Shown: positions 33,365 through 43,347 of the stretch, one piece after another
How the letters are laid out: each line of letters starts with the position of its first letter
Position numbering within the stretch: position 1 is the first letter of the stretch
NCBI RefSeq assembly: GCF_000321225.1
Contig: NW_004450402.1
Coordinates: 1,403,690 to 1,467,689, forward strand
Reading direction: 5' to 3'
Length of the DNA: 64,000 nucleotides
Source of the DNA: Odobenus rosmarus divergens
Lineage: Eukaryota; Chordata; Mammalia; Carnivora; Odobenidae
Translations under genes and position numbers: made by a program
Notes under the pieces: model-generated
The model's input: only the letters and a program-made list of their open reading frames with translations
Database searches by the model: none
What the model was told of the DNA's origin: nothing

Positions 33365-33600
33365 ACAAACTGGAACTTGAATTTTAATTCCAGCCCCACC
33401 ACTGACCCTATTCCGTGACCTTAGGCAAGCCCAATCCTTCTCTGGGCCTCACCTTTCTGATCTGTACAGTGAATATAATACCTCCTTCACAGAGTTAACA
33501 CAAGCATTAAAGATAGCGTAAACATTAAAGATAAGGTATCTGAATACCTAACTTGCTGCCTGGCATATAGATGGAAACTCAGCCAACAAGTATCTACGAA
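33365..33600 (+). mobile_element. MIR SINE
   Basis: AATTCCAGCCCCACCACTGAC, CCGTGACCTTAGGCAAGCCC, TCTGGGCCTCACCTTTCTGATC, CTTCACAGAGTTAACACAAGCATTAAA, then TTGCTGCCTGGCATATAGATG. MIR order is preserved nearly end to end. Confidence 0.77.
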
Positions 33601-34565
33601 AAGACTACCGTGTGTCATTCAAACTGGGTTGGTTTTACAGGTGAGCTAAAGATGGACTAGTGAACCAAACAGACTTCGTGCCCTCCCTTTCAGGGCCTAA
33701 GGTCTAGTAGCGGGACAATTAAACAGTCATAACAAATCATGTTAGTGTTCTAATAACGGAATTTCAGGGACCTTTTTGAGGCACCTGTAACGGTAGGAGA
33801 AATTACCAAAAGACATATAAGCATTAGCCAGGCTAGCTAAGGGGAGAGATTGTTCCAGGCAGAGAAATCAGCTGAGAGAAAGCAAATACTTATTTCAGGA
33901 AGTGAAAAGATTTGAATTTATAAGGGATTGGCAGTTTCAATATGATGTGTGCAAAAAAAAAAGGAGCCCAAATAGGAAATAAAAATCTCTTAAGGAGTTT
34001 GGACTTTGCTGTAGATCAATGAAAAACAAATAAAAGGCTTTTACATCAAAGAGGGGCATGATCAGAATTGAATTCTAGAACCATCATTTTGCTTCAGTTT
34101 GAAAAATGGATAGTAATGAAGCAGGACAGAAGGCAAAGATTCCTCCTGGAAGAGAGTTAGGTCATTCCAGAAGGGAGTGGGCAGAGACATGGCCTGGGGT
34201 AGGGACAAGTGGGAACAGATGAAGACAGGTGTGTGAAAATGAGGAAAGAATAAAAAGATTGGTGAAGTTGGTGATTTATTTGGATATGTGGCGGGGGGGG
34301 AGTTGGGAGGGGGTAGAAAGGAGTTGATGAAAATGACGTCCAGGAGTCAAGCTTTAACAACCCCGTGAAAGACAGGGCCTTTCCCTGGGAAACCAGAGAA
34401 GCAGCTGAGAGCAGGGAAGGAGCAGGAGTTCGGTTTTAGATATTCTTAGAAATCCTACAATTCTTGGGATGCCACTCGGGAGGCAGGTAAGTTTGCCATG
34501 AGGAGATAACCATTTGGCAGTCGCTTGGCAGTTGGATATAATAGGTATAGAGTTTAGGAGAGAGT
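33601..34565 (-). mobile_element. L2 (-) fossil
   Basis: GGGAGAGATTGTTCCAGGCAGAG, GGAGTTTGGACTTTGCTGTAGATCAATG, AGAGGGGCATGATCAGAATTG, CATCATTTTGCTTC and GGCAGTTGGATATAATAGG are the reverse complement of the L2 3' region running into ORF2. Non-coding now. Confidence 0.68.
34290..34313 (+). repeat. G-rich tract, potential G-quadruplex
   Basis: A run of eight G, then AGTT, GGG, A and GGGGG. Enough closely spaced G-tracts to form an intramolecular quadruplex on the + strand. It lies within the L2 fossil. Confidence 0.6.
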
Positions 34566-34628
34566 TTGGGGCTATGTCAACATTATTCTTTTAAATGTGC
34601 TTTATTCATTAAATCACACTGGGTTCTT

Positions 34629-34824
34629 TTTTTTTATAAAGATTTTATTTATTTATTTGAGAGAGAGAGAATGAGAGATAGAGAGCACGAGAGGGAAGAG
34701 GGTCAGAGGGAGAAGCAGACTCCCCGCCAAGCAGAGAGCCCGATGCGGGACTCGATTCCGGGACTCCAGGATCATGACCTGAGCCGAAGGCAGTCGCTTA
34801 ACCGACTGAGCCACCCAGGCGCTC
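34629..34824 (-). mobile_element. Can-SINE
   Basis: AAAGATTTTATTTATTTATTTGAGAG, GGGAAGAGGGTCAGAGGGAG, GGGACTCGATTCCGGGACTC, then GAGCCACCCAGGCGCTC. TSD TCACACTGGGTTCTT at 34614-34628, and with one change at 34825-34839. Confidence 0.97.
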
Positions 34825-34839
34825 TCACACTGGGCTCTT

Positions 34840-36654
34840 GTGAAAGACGATCTTTTGAACCTAACAGTTCAGTTCACACTTTCTCAGGTCACTGGGGTTC
34901 AAAAAAAAATAGCAACACGCTGCTGTGAGGGCGATGAAGCAAGCCCCCTCACGTGTTTGCCAGCTCACCCAGGACACCTATAATTTTTCTGAAGAACGGT
35001 TTCCTGATCTCAGTATGCAAAGATAGCAAACCACATATGCTGTATAAAAAACTGATTTTGCTCAATGTGGGTGCTATACATCTGCCATTTTCTCAAAACG
35101 TTTCTCCATCTAAGTAAGTCCAAAAGGGCTGCCCCGGTATAGGACCTCAGCCGAGGTGTGGAAGGCTTGCATCAAATGTGGTCTGAGGGGAAGAAGTGAA
35201 ACGTGGAGGAGGCTCTCCATGCTGTGGATCGAAGGGAGCAAGCTGGGTTCTCTCTGCTCTGTGAGGGAGCAGGTATGCAGCACAGCAAGCGTCAGGGAAT
35301 GTTCTGCTAAGAGCTCCTGCACAAATGAAACAAAACATAAAAGACTGTGTGTTGATCAGCGCACAATTGCAAACAGAAACTGCAGCTTTCCTTATTCCTT
35401 TTCTACTCTGGAAAGCTCGGCTGGGCACTCTATAACCATGAACAATTTCTTTGCCAATTGCATCAGGCACTTAGGAAAATGTTTTTCATAAACATTCTAG
35501 TAACAGATTTTCCCCTGATGTTTGCCATGTCCTTTTGGGTTTAATCAATTGCTTCGCCTTTGAAATTCATTTTCTGAGTTTCAGTCCATGAGCAGCACTT
35601 AAATTTAAAACCAGCCTATAGTTCCCTTCTGAGAAAATGATCATGCTATGTTTCAGATGCTCATTAACGAAGGACAAAAAAATACCCCAAATCCAAAATA
35701 ATTTCATTTCTCTGCTCATTTACATCTGAATCTAGATTTTGTTGCGTTCTTTATGAAGATTCCACCATCCACCTTGGGGATCATTTTTTTTTTCTTTGTA
35801 CAAATCAAGAGTACATAGTTCATCAGTCACATCTAAAGTCTATTTATGTACAATAAGTGAGGATTATCATTTCTCTGATAAATACAACTTTATCTTTTCT
35901 CTACCTCCTCTATATTAAAAAAGTGTTTTTGCTAGACAATTTCCTCATGGTTGGGATATGTAGAAAATTGCTCACCTGGGGTGTCTTTATAAGAACTTTG
36001 TCTCCTTTTCTTTAGAACACAATAATATGGATCACTCGAAAAATATTTAATTTCAACTCATGCCAAGTATAGCGAATGGGAATTTTAAAATATAATAATG
36101 ACACTTTAGCAATAATAATAATAATAGTGGTTTCACTTACTGAGGATGTCCTGTACAGCAGAACTTTGCCAAGTTCTTCGTGAAGAAGTTAACATACTTT
36201 TAAAAAGTTTTAACTCCATAAAAATGTTGACAGATACTTCTTTTACTCGCCTCTTTCTCACCCCATTGGTGCCACAGGGTAATAGGGATGGCTAAATACA
36301 CAACACTCAACACTTGACGGGGGAGGAGGACACCACGTACCACAGAGAGCCACATGGCGGCTGCAATCAGAAACACAGTGAACCAGACGTTAGAGGGTGG
36401 AGGCTTTGTAGTATCAAGAGGGTAGCTCAGATTGGCTCGCTTGAATACGCCTGCACGTGGTGGGGAACTGAATCCACAGGGATAAGCAGGAATGGCTGAC
36501 ACTTAGTCCATTTGATGAGGAAGCATACTTGGCTAGGTAGGAAACCTTATGTGTGGGAGCAGAATAAAGAGAGGAACTTGTGGTGAGGATACTTGAGGTG
36601 ACTTCCAATTTCACCAGATGTCAAGGCAGCACTTAACTTTAAACCTTAATTTTA
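34840..36654. other. Repeat-poor intergenic DNA, about 1.8 kb
   Basis: No repeat or gene is identified. Frames near 35147-35491 are open on both strands without domain content. A - strand frame at 36200-36502 (100 codons) has a hydrophobic stretch (see findings). An AAT triplet run lies at 36111-36127. Confidence 0.4.
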
Positions 36655-36800
36655 GGCCTTACAGTATAATATTTTCTTCTCATTATCAGATGTAAGAACC
36701 TGAAATTTAGAGAGGTTTGATAATGTTCTGGGGTGACACAAATGGCCAGTAGCACAGTCAAGATGTGAGCCTAGGTTTCTTGGTCTCCAGAGGTAAGGAA
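36655..36800 (-). mobile_element. MIR-like SINE
   Basis: ATTTTCTTCTCATTATCAGATG, AACCTGAAATTTAGAGAGGTTTGATAATG, then GCACAGTCAAGATGTGAGCC, AGGTTTCTTGGTCTCCAGAG: reverse complement of MIR. Confidence 0.65.
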
Positions 36801-36903
36801 GTACTCATATCATCTTAAATAAATACTTTGTGTTATATTTTCAAGTTTGCTCTACTTTTTTGAGATATAATACAATACTCTGTTTAAAAATCTAATCACC
36901 TTG

Positions 36904-37072
36904 GGATGCCCGGGTGGCTCAGTCAGTTAAGCATCTGCCTTCAGCTCAGGTCATGATCCTGGGGTCCTGGGTTGGAGCCCCACATCGGGCTCCCCGCTCA
37001 GTAGAAGTCTGCTTCTCCCTCTGCTTGTGCTCTCTCTCTCTCTCTCTCTGTCCCTAAATAAATAAATAAATA
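36904..37072 (+). mobile_element. Can-SINE
   Basis: GGATGCCCGGGTGGCTCAGT, GGGGTCCTGGGTTGGAGCCC, a (CT)n run, tail AAATAAATAAATAAAT. Perfect 13-bp TSD TCTAATCACCTTG at 36891-36903 and 37073-37085. Slightly short because it lacks part of the CT-rich domain and the poly-A end. Confidence 0.96.
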
Positions 37073-37132
37073 TCTAATCACCTTGACTTTAAAAGAGATA
37101 AAATCTAAATCCTGCTTAGAAATTGTGGTAGG

Positions 37133-37343
37133 AGGGCGCCTGAGTGGCTCAGTTGATTAAGTGTCTGCCTTCGGCTCAGGTCATGATCCCGAGGTCCTGG
37201 GATTGAGCCCCACGTCAGGCTCCCTGCTCAGCCCTCCTCCTCTGCCTGCTTCTCCCCTGCTTGTATGCTCACACACTCTCTCTCTGTCAAATAAATAAAT
37301 AAAAACGTAAAGAGAGAGAGAAAGGAAAAATGTTAAAAAGAAA

Positions 37344-37392
<49 letters not shown>

Positions 37393-37434
37393 AAAGAAAG
37401 AGAAAGAAAGAGAAAGAAAGGAAAGAAAGAAAAA
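37133..37434 (+). mobile_element. Can-SINE with expanded GAAA tail
   Basis: AGGGCGCCTGAGTGGCTCAG, GAGGTCCTGGGATTGAGCCC, AAATAAATAAATAAAAACGT. The tail passes into a (GAAA)n tract. Diverged TSD GAAATTGTGGTAGG at 37119-37132 and GAAATCATGGTAGG at 37435-37448 shows that the microsatellite lies inside the inserted unit. Confidence 0.93.
37326..37434. repeat. (GAAA)n microsatellite, about 100 bp
   Basis: Near-pure AAAG units from about 37340 to 37395, then AGAAAG/GGAAAG variants. All-purine on +, so a mirror-repeat tract able in principle to form triplex DNA. Likely polymorphic in length. Confidence 0.93.
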
Positions 37435-37830
37435 GAAATCATGGTAGGCAAAATAATGGCCCCCTAAAGATGTCTTTGTCCCATCCCTGGAACCTGTGAA
37501 TATGTTATCTATCATGACAAAAGGGATTTTGTAGATGTGATTAAGTTAAGGATCTTCAGATGGGGAGATTATCCTGGATTATCCCAATGTAATCACATAA
37601 GGGCCCTTATAACCAAAGAGGGAGACAGGAGAGTCAGAGAAGAAATGAGATGACAGAAGCAGAGGTCAAAGTCACGCTGTTTTCTGGCTCAGGGCCATGA
37701 GCTAAGGAATGTGGACAGCCTCTAGAAGCTGGAAAAGGCAAAGCAACAGATTCTTTTTCTAGAGCCTCCAGAAGGAACCAGCTCTGCCAACACCTTGACT
37801 CTAGCCCTGTGAGACCCAATTCAGATTCTT

Positions 37831-38036
37831 TCTTAAAGATTTATTTATTTTAGAGAAAGAGAGAAAGAGAGAGAGAGCACAGTGGGAGAGGCAGAGGGAC
37901 AGGGAGAGAGAATCTGAAGCAGACTCCATGCTGAGTGCAGAACCCGATGCAGGGTTCAATCCCACAACCCTAAGATCACTACCCAACCCGAGACCAAGAG
38001 TTGGCCACCCAACCGACTGTGCCACCCAGGTGCCCC
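37831..38036 (-). mobile_element. Can-SINE (older type)
   Basis: TTAAAGATTTATTTATTTTAG, GA-rich tract, GTTCAATCCCACAACCC, CCAAGAGTTGGCCACCC, then GTGCCACCCAGGTGCCCCC. It sits inside the MLT1 LTR. The target duplication is blurred (CAGATTCTTTC before, CAGATTTTTTTTT after). Confidence 0.93.
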
Positions 38037-38157
38037 CAGATTTTTTTTTTCCAGTTCAGATTTTTGACCTCTAGAGCTGTAAGATTTTAAACTCATGTTG
38101 TTTTTTAAGCCATAAATGTGTGGTAATTCATTACAGCTGCTACAGGAAACTAATCCA

Positions 38158-38559
38158 GCAATGGTAAACATGAATGCTTGTTTCACACTTTGTTTTTATT
38201 TTCTCCCCACATCTGCAATTGCTTCCAGGGACATCCTGATATTCATGAACATTAACCTCTGCTCCTATGGCCTCCCACAGAGCCTTCCAATGTCCGCCTC
38301 TACTCAGCTTTCCCAAATTCTGCCTCATCTCCAGCATCCTATTTCACGTTATTACTCCCACAGTTCACCTCCTTTCTTCTTCTCAAGGATTGTTTTTCCC
38401 ATTTTATTTCTGCCTTCTACTCCTTTAATGTGAACCTCAGGCCTCCCTGCATCCAATTTCTGCTTGACTGATTCTTCCCATACTCTAGCTTCTTCTATCC
38501 ATGTCTATGCTACTTCTCCTGTTCTGATCTACTAACATCATCTCTCATTCAACTCAGGA
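38158..38559. other. Pyrimidine-rich intergenic DNA
   Basis: CT-rich on +, possibly a far-diverged L2 body continuing into the next feature. No gene. A 105-codon + frame at 38116-38433 begins in the LTR and has no domain. Confidence 0.35.
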
Positions 38560-38830
38560 CTCAGCTTAAACGTATTTCCTTATAGGTCTTTCTTATTCCC
38601 CAGACAAGGTCAGAACCTCATTTTATACAATCATATCAGTTTTTGTAGCAGTTATAATTTACTGAATACTTTTATATTAAGTGTCTCTTAACAGAAGATT
38701 AGCCACAGTCCTTGTTCAAGAATGGTTCGTGTCTTGTTTACAATTGTTATCTCTAACACTGAGCCAGCTATCCAGCACATAGTATACATTCAATAGATGT
38801 TGAAGTTATAAATAAGTATGAATCCTGTTG
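38560..38830 (+). mobile_element. Possible L2 3' end
   Basis: ACTCAGGACTCAGCTTAAAC, CCTTATAGGTCTTTCTTATTCC, ACACTGAGCCAGCTATCCAGCACATAG and CATTCAATAGATGTTGAAG fit an eroded L2 3' end. Confidence 0.4.
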
Positions 38831-39008
38831 GTAATTCCTGAAACTCGGAAGAAAATACAACCATTCTTTATTCTGATTCTAAAAGGAAAATTTCCCCAAT
38901 AATCAGAACAAAGACGATATAGTATATATTAATCAAGAACATTGGTACAATATATGGAACATTTATATTTGCATTCAAAACATAGTCAACATTTATATGA
39001 GTATGTTC

Positions 39009-39037
39009 ATACACACACACACACACACACACACGCA
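39009..39037. repeat. (CA)n microsatellite
   Basis: About 24 pure ACACAC bases followed by GCACAAATG. Good length for polymorphism. Confidence 0.9.
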
Positions 39038-39386
39038 CAAATGAATTTCATAGAGTCATTCTTTATAGTGTTCCACTATAAAGGCTAAAATTTCAAATTA
39101 AAACACCTTGAGTACTACCAGTTCTATCAGCTGGGCCAATAAAATATGGTAGAATTTACATCGCATTATAGGTCTTGCTGAATCCAAGACTGACTTCCCA
39201 TTAACACCAGCTTCATAGGTGTGCAACGTGAGAAGTGGCACAGGGCCCCATACTCAAAAAGGCCTCATACCCCATTTAAGGCTCTATGGCAACTATTTTG
39301 AAATTCTTATTATTATTCAACAAGGGCCCCATGTTTTCATTTTGCACTAGAATCTGTAAATTATGTAGCCACTGGGATGGATTCAT
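39038..39386. other. Intergenic DNA, nothing recognised
   Basis: No gene or named repeat. Confidence 0.35.
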
Positions 39387-39401
39387 TCCATGATAGTTTT
39401 T

Positions 39402-39617
39402 TTTTTTTTAAAGATTTTATTTATTTATTTGACACACAGAGGGAGATAGCGAGAGAGAGAGGGGGAGAGAGCACAAGCAGGGGGAGCGGCAGGCAGAGGG
39501 GAGAAGCAGGCTTCCTGCATGAGCAGGGAGCCCGATGTGGGGCTCGATCCCAGGACCCTGGAATCATGACCTGAGCTGAAGGCAGCGGTTTAACCAACTG
39601 AGCCACCCAGGCGCCCC
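39402..39617 (-). mobile_element. Can-SINE
   Basis: AAAGATTTTATTTATTTATTTGACACAC, GGGGCTCGATCCCAGGACCC, CTGAGCCACCCAGGCGCCCC. TSD TCCATGATAGTTTTT at 39387-39401 and 39618-39632. 'CAGGGTCCTGGGATCGAGCCC' subfamily. Confidence 0.97.
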
Positions 39618-39639
39618 TCCATGATAGTTTTTAAAACTC

Positions 39640-39900
39640 TGTTATATGTCAACCATCACTTATGGGGGTACAAAATATGAATAAAATGATGGCCCAAGGA
39701 TGATACAGCTATCCAAATATTTACAAATAATAACAAAATAATGTGATGAAGTATGTAATGAAGACGAGTGGGAAGGACTATAGGGACACTAAGGGGGAAG
39801 TCAAGCATTCCACCTGAGAGAACTGGGGAAGGCTTCTCAGAAGAGATCACATTTGAGCTCAGTCCTCAAAACGGAACAGGAATTCTCTAGTGGGGAAGGT
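39640..39900 (-). mobile_element. L2-like fossil
   Basis: GATGGCCCAAGGATGATACAG, GGGAAGTCAAGCATTCCACC, GGGGAAGGCTTCTCAGAAGAG, CACATTTGAGCTCAGTCCTC follow the reverse complement of the L2 3' region (GAAGGCCTCTCTGAGAAGGTGACATTTGAGC). Confidence 0.58.
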
Positions 39901-40589
39901 CATTATTAATATAGTGATTCAAACTGCTTAATAAGTGGACAAAAAGAATTATAGACAAAAAGAATTATAGGATAATAATATGGTCACCTTCTATTCTCCC
40001 AGGTCAAAGGGTGTCCAGTTTATTCATCACTCCCCAAGAACGGGCCCAAGGGTGCTACCCCACAAGAACCCAGTTAGGAAACAGGCAGACTGCCTGAGTC
40101 TTTGCAGGTCACAAAGACCTGGGCAGGTGGGGTAGGGAGAGAGTGATGAACACTGAGCACAGGGCACAGAGGATCTGCTAGAGCTTCTTAAGCACCCATA
40201 GTATCTCAGCCAGGACATTCACCTGGGTCCTTTCTCCTGGGAAATTTCACCAAGATCAGCATGTTGGCTTTTTTGGCATCCCTGGGGTAACTCTCTCTCT
40301 TTCTCCCCCTTTTCTTATTTCCTCTTAATCTCAGGGTAATCCTTTTCTCTGCAGCCTTTCCCAGTGTCCTTCAAAGAGAAGCCTTCTCTCTCTCTCCTCA
40401 AAACCTATTCATTTTTTTCACATTATTCATTTATGGTATATTAAGCCTTAAGCCCAAATCATTAACAATTCAATAACCAGTTCTTTCCCCAAGGGGAAAG
40501 AGGGTTTAATATTTAAAACATTCCAGAAAATGAAAGATAATATTTGTTTCCTATCCTCCTGGTTCAGAGAAGTAAAGGGGAAAAAGAAT
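39901..40589. other. Intergenic DNA
   Basis: A nine- to ten-base phrase (AAAAGAATTATAG) is repeated at about 39943 and 39957. CT-rich section at 40290-40410. No gene is recognised. Confidence 0.4.
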
Positions 40590-41060
40590 TGAAAAGTTGA
40601 GACTACCCATAAGAGTCTGCAAAAGGTCCATCGAGCACAAGGTAGGAGATTCTGGCTCAGTATCCTTGGGGCAGGTCCCAGGGGCTTCTGATGTCTTCAC
40701 TCAGCATCAGCTAATTCCTATGGTTAAGATGGAAACGTTGGCTCCACCTTCTCAGAACTCTTCTCTTTTCCCAAAGAAAAGCCCAAATAAGGTCTGGTCA
40801 TCTCTTAGAGATTGTGGCTCTAAGGTCTGTGATGTCCACTTTTCTGTCCAAAGCTTTATCTCAGAGGAAATGGAAATGCCTAGACCTTTGCTCAAAGAGA
40901 TGTATAGAAATTTGTGATTCTGAGGAATTAGAACAACCTGGATCAGTAGCAGGACCCTCTATTTCTATGCCGTATGTCATCTCTTTCTTGGAACAAGGGA
41001 AGGAGTCCTCCTTTGGCTATCAGATTGCTGAAAAGATGCCCACACCCAAACAGCATATTG
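40590..41060 (+). pseudogene. KRAB-domain relic of a zinc-finger gene
   Basis: KRAB is the repressor domain of C2H2 zinc-finger proteins that recruits TRIM28. In frame from 40597, the end reads SEEMEMPRP..LLKEMYRNL, matching the A-box pattern [25 protein letters not shown]. After a frameshift near 40915, the next frame reads GSVAGPSISMPYVISFLEQGKE, matching the A-box end and B-box (SVAG.SISKPDVISLLEQGKEPW). A- and B-boxes, normally on separate exons, are contiguous, suggesting a processed copy. The B-box PW is lost (SS) and no zinc fingers follow; L1 sequence starts near 41105. No poly-A tail or target duplication was found. Inactive. The paralogue of origin is unknown. Confidence 0.65.
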
Positions 41061-41104
41061 TTGGAGATCATTTTTATCCAATATTAGGATCTCTCAACTT
41101 TTAA

Positions 41105-41205
41105 CTCGTTTTGTTATCAATATTATACTAGCCTCACAAACCAATCTGGGAAGTGTTTCCTTTTGTTCTATTCTTTAGAAAAGTTTGTAGAAAATTCCCT
41201 TTATT
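41105..41205 (-). mobile_element. Small L1 (-) ORF2 piece
   Basis: ATACTAGCCTCACAAACCAATCTGGGAAGTGTTTCC and TTCTTTAGAAAAGTTTGTAGAAAATTCC are the reverse complement of the L1 ORF2 region encoding EGILPNSFYEASIIL. It lies directly before L1(+) sequence. Confidence 0.6.
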
Positions 41206-41750
41206 TCTTTTTAAATTATACATGGGTCCGAAGATACATCATTATGAAAATGCCAATTCTCCCTCAACCGATCTAAAGATTCAATGGAATCACAATAAAA
41301 ATCCCAGTAGTACTTTGTGTGTGTGTGGAAATTGACACGCTGACTCTAAAATTTACCTGGAAAGAAGGGCCAAGAATACAATCTCCAGGAACAAATCTGA
41401 GGGCTTATATTGTCAAGTACCAGGACTCATAAAACTACAATAATTAAGGGGCGCCTGGGTGGCTCAGTCAGTTAAGTATCTGCCTCCGGCTCAAGGTCAT
41501 GATCCCAGGGTCCTGGGATTGAGCCCTTCATTGGGTTCCCTGCTCAGTGGGATGTCTGCTTGTCCCTCTCCACTCCCCCTGCTTAGGCTCTCTCTCTCTC
41601 TCTCTCTCTGTCAAATAAATAAATAAAATATTTGAAAAGAAACTATAATAATTAAGGTAGTGTATAACTGATGCAAGAATAGAAAAACGGACCAAAAGTA
41701 CAGAGAGGAGAGGCCAAAACCAGACCCACACATACACATCATATCACCTG
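41206..41750 (+). mobile_element. L1 (+) ORF2 fossil, part 1
   Basis: ATACATCATTATGAAAATGCC, GATTCAATGGAATCACAATAAAAATCC, GAAATTGACACGCTGACTC, then, after a Can-SINE, GGACCAAAAGTACAGAGAGG. This is L1 ORF2 downstream of the reverse-transcriptase core. It stops abruptly at the unidentified insert at 41751. Confidence 0.77.
41449..41639 (+). mobile_element. Can-SINE
   Basis: GGGCGCCTGGGTGGCTCAGT, GGGTCCTGGGATTGAGCCC, a (CT)n run, AAATAAATAAATAAAATATT tail. TSD AAACTACAATAATTAAG at 41432-41448, and with one change at 41640-41656, inside L1. Confidence 0.96.
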
Positions 41751-42326
41751 CATCCAGGACAGGATTTTTCACATTGCCTACATCCAATGCCTATGCCTTC
41801 TGTTCTCAGGGAAGTTGGAGAGTCAGGGAAAGAGACACTAACCAATCCTTTTGATGAATTGCCATGGGTGGGAAAGTCAAAGCTTGCAGAGATACTTGAA
41901 AAACAAAGCAAAAAAACAAACGAACAAGCTTGTCTAGCTGTAGACATTAAGAAGAAACTAGGGGAAGGTCTACAGCAAACTGTTGCCTGCCTGTACTGTC
42001 TATTGTGGGTGCACTGCCAAGCAGTTGGTGGTAGCCTACGGCTACTATTGGCCAACTAGGGTAGAGGTCAGGAAGAAAAGTTAGATATGAAGACAGAAAG
42101 AATGAGGAAAAGCTAGAACCCACCAGTACCTCTGTGTCTGTCCATGGACATAGCTAAGAAAACCTCCAGAGTAATGGCCACTTCCTTATTTTCTCTTTCC
42201 AAATTTTGTGCAAGTTCCTCTATCAGCCAACACTAATGGAAAAACCACTCAGAGGAGGAGACTCTGGGAAACAGTTCTCAGCTTAACCAGGTTAATGCAG
42301 AAGAGTGTGATATATAGAGTTACCTG
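41751..42326. other. Unidentified 576-bp insert in L1
   Basis: L1 ORF2 is continuous on either side, but this block is not L1. It is flanked by CACCTG (41745-41750) and TACCTG (42321-42326), a possible ACCTG target duplication. It holds a 90-codon + frame (41787-42059) encoding hydrophilic, Lys/Glu-rich sequence and an overlapping 103-codon - frame; neither is recognised. No terminal TG/CA, poly-A tail or inverted repeat is evident. Confidence 0.55.
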
Positions 42327-42832
42327 ATTGATAACAAATATGACACTACAGTGTAGTGAAAAATGGATGATCTTTTCAATAAATGTATTTGGATTAATTA
42401 TTCATATGGGAAAAATAAATCTTGATACCTATCTCACACAACAAATATAATCAATTTCATATGGATTATAACATTAAAGACATAATTTTAGAAGGAAACT
42501 AGACCAATATTGGTCTTCATAACCTTGAGGTAGGCAGAAATTTCTTAAACAGGACACAAAAAGCACTAATTATAAAGGGTAAGATAAAACTTTCATAAAA
42601 TTGACTACATTAAAATTAATATTCACTATTCATAAAAAAATGCCATTTAAGAGAGTAAGAAGGCAAGCTAAAGAATGGGAAGAGATATACGCAATATGTG
42701 TGTTAGGAACTCATATTCAGGATATTTAAAGGACTGCTACAAATAAATAAATAAGCATAGAACCCAACAGAAAAATGACAAAAGATGTATCATAAAAGAG
42801 TACACATCACCAGAGTATATTCAAATGGCCAA
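42327..42832 (+). mobile_element. L1 (+) ORF2 fossil, part 2
   Basis: GTGAAAAATGGATGATCTTTTCAATAAATG, ATTTCATATGGATTATAAC, AAGGAAACTAGACC, ATTGACTACATTAAAATTAA, CTATTCATAAAAAAATGCC, GGGAAGAGATATACGC and AACTCATATTCAGGATAT follow late L1 ORF2. Frames are broken. Confidence 0.77.
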
Positions 42833-43347
42833 TGTACTAGTTATTCATTGCCATGTAACAAATTACCCCAGAACTTCATGGCATAAAACAACATATATTT
42901 ATTATATCACACTTATTTATCTCACATACATTTATTTTGCCTGTGGGTCAAGAGTCTGTATAGTTAGTTGGGTCTTCTGACTCTGAGTTTCTCACAAGGC
43001 TGCAATCATCTTAAACTAATGTCAATTAAAGATGGATCTGTTCCAAGCTCATTCCAGTTGTTGCTAGCAGCATTCACTTCCTACCTGGCTGTTGGACTGA
43101 AGCTTGGGTTCCTCAGGTCTGAATCATAATCATAAGTCCTCTCCGTGTGACAGGTCGCAACATAGCAGCTGGCTTCATCAGAGTAAGCAAGCAAGAGTGC
43201 CAGCAAAACAGAAGTCACAGTCTTTACAACCTAATCTTAGAAGTAACATCCCATCACTTTTGCCATATTCTAATGATCTGAAGCAAGTCACGAGGTCCAG
43301 AACATGCACAGGGAAGGTGGTAGATTACACAAAGACATGACTATCAG
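42833..43347 (-). mobile_element. LTR-like (MaLR-type) repeat inside L1
   Basis: TAGTTATTCATTGCCATGTAACAAATTACC, CTTCATGGCATAAAACAAC, TCTCACAAGGCTGCAATC, GTTCCAAGCTCATTCCAGTTG, CATAGCAGCTGGCTTC and CATCACTTTTGCCATATTCTA match a common mammalian LTR-like repeat in reverse orientation. MLT1-related is my best guess. It interrupts L1(+), with some L1 missing at the junction. A second copy begins at 63976. Non-coding. Confidence 0.6.

Larger units (their letters stand above)
37124..38157 (+). mobile_element. MLT1-type LTR (ERVL-MaLR), split by two Can-SINEs
   Basis: Begins TGTGGTAGG (37124), resumes at 37439 with GGCAAAATAATGGCCCCCTA, then GGAACCTGTGAATATGTTA, GATTAAGTTAAGGATCTTCAG, GGGAGATTATCCTGGATTAT, CCTCTAGAAGCTGGAAAAGGC, CCTCCAGAAGGAACCAGC, and after the second SINE CATGTTGTTTTTTAAGCC, GTGGTAATTCATTACAGC, GGAAACTAATCC. 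Non-coding. Confidence 0.83.

Noticed and set aside
34566..34928. 120-codon + frame
   Set aside because: Most of it is an antisense Can-SINE (FERERMRDREHE-type peptide).
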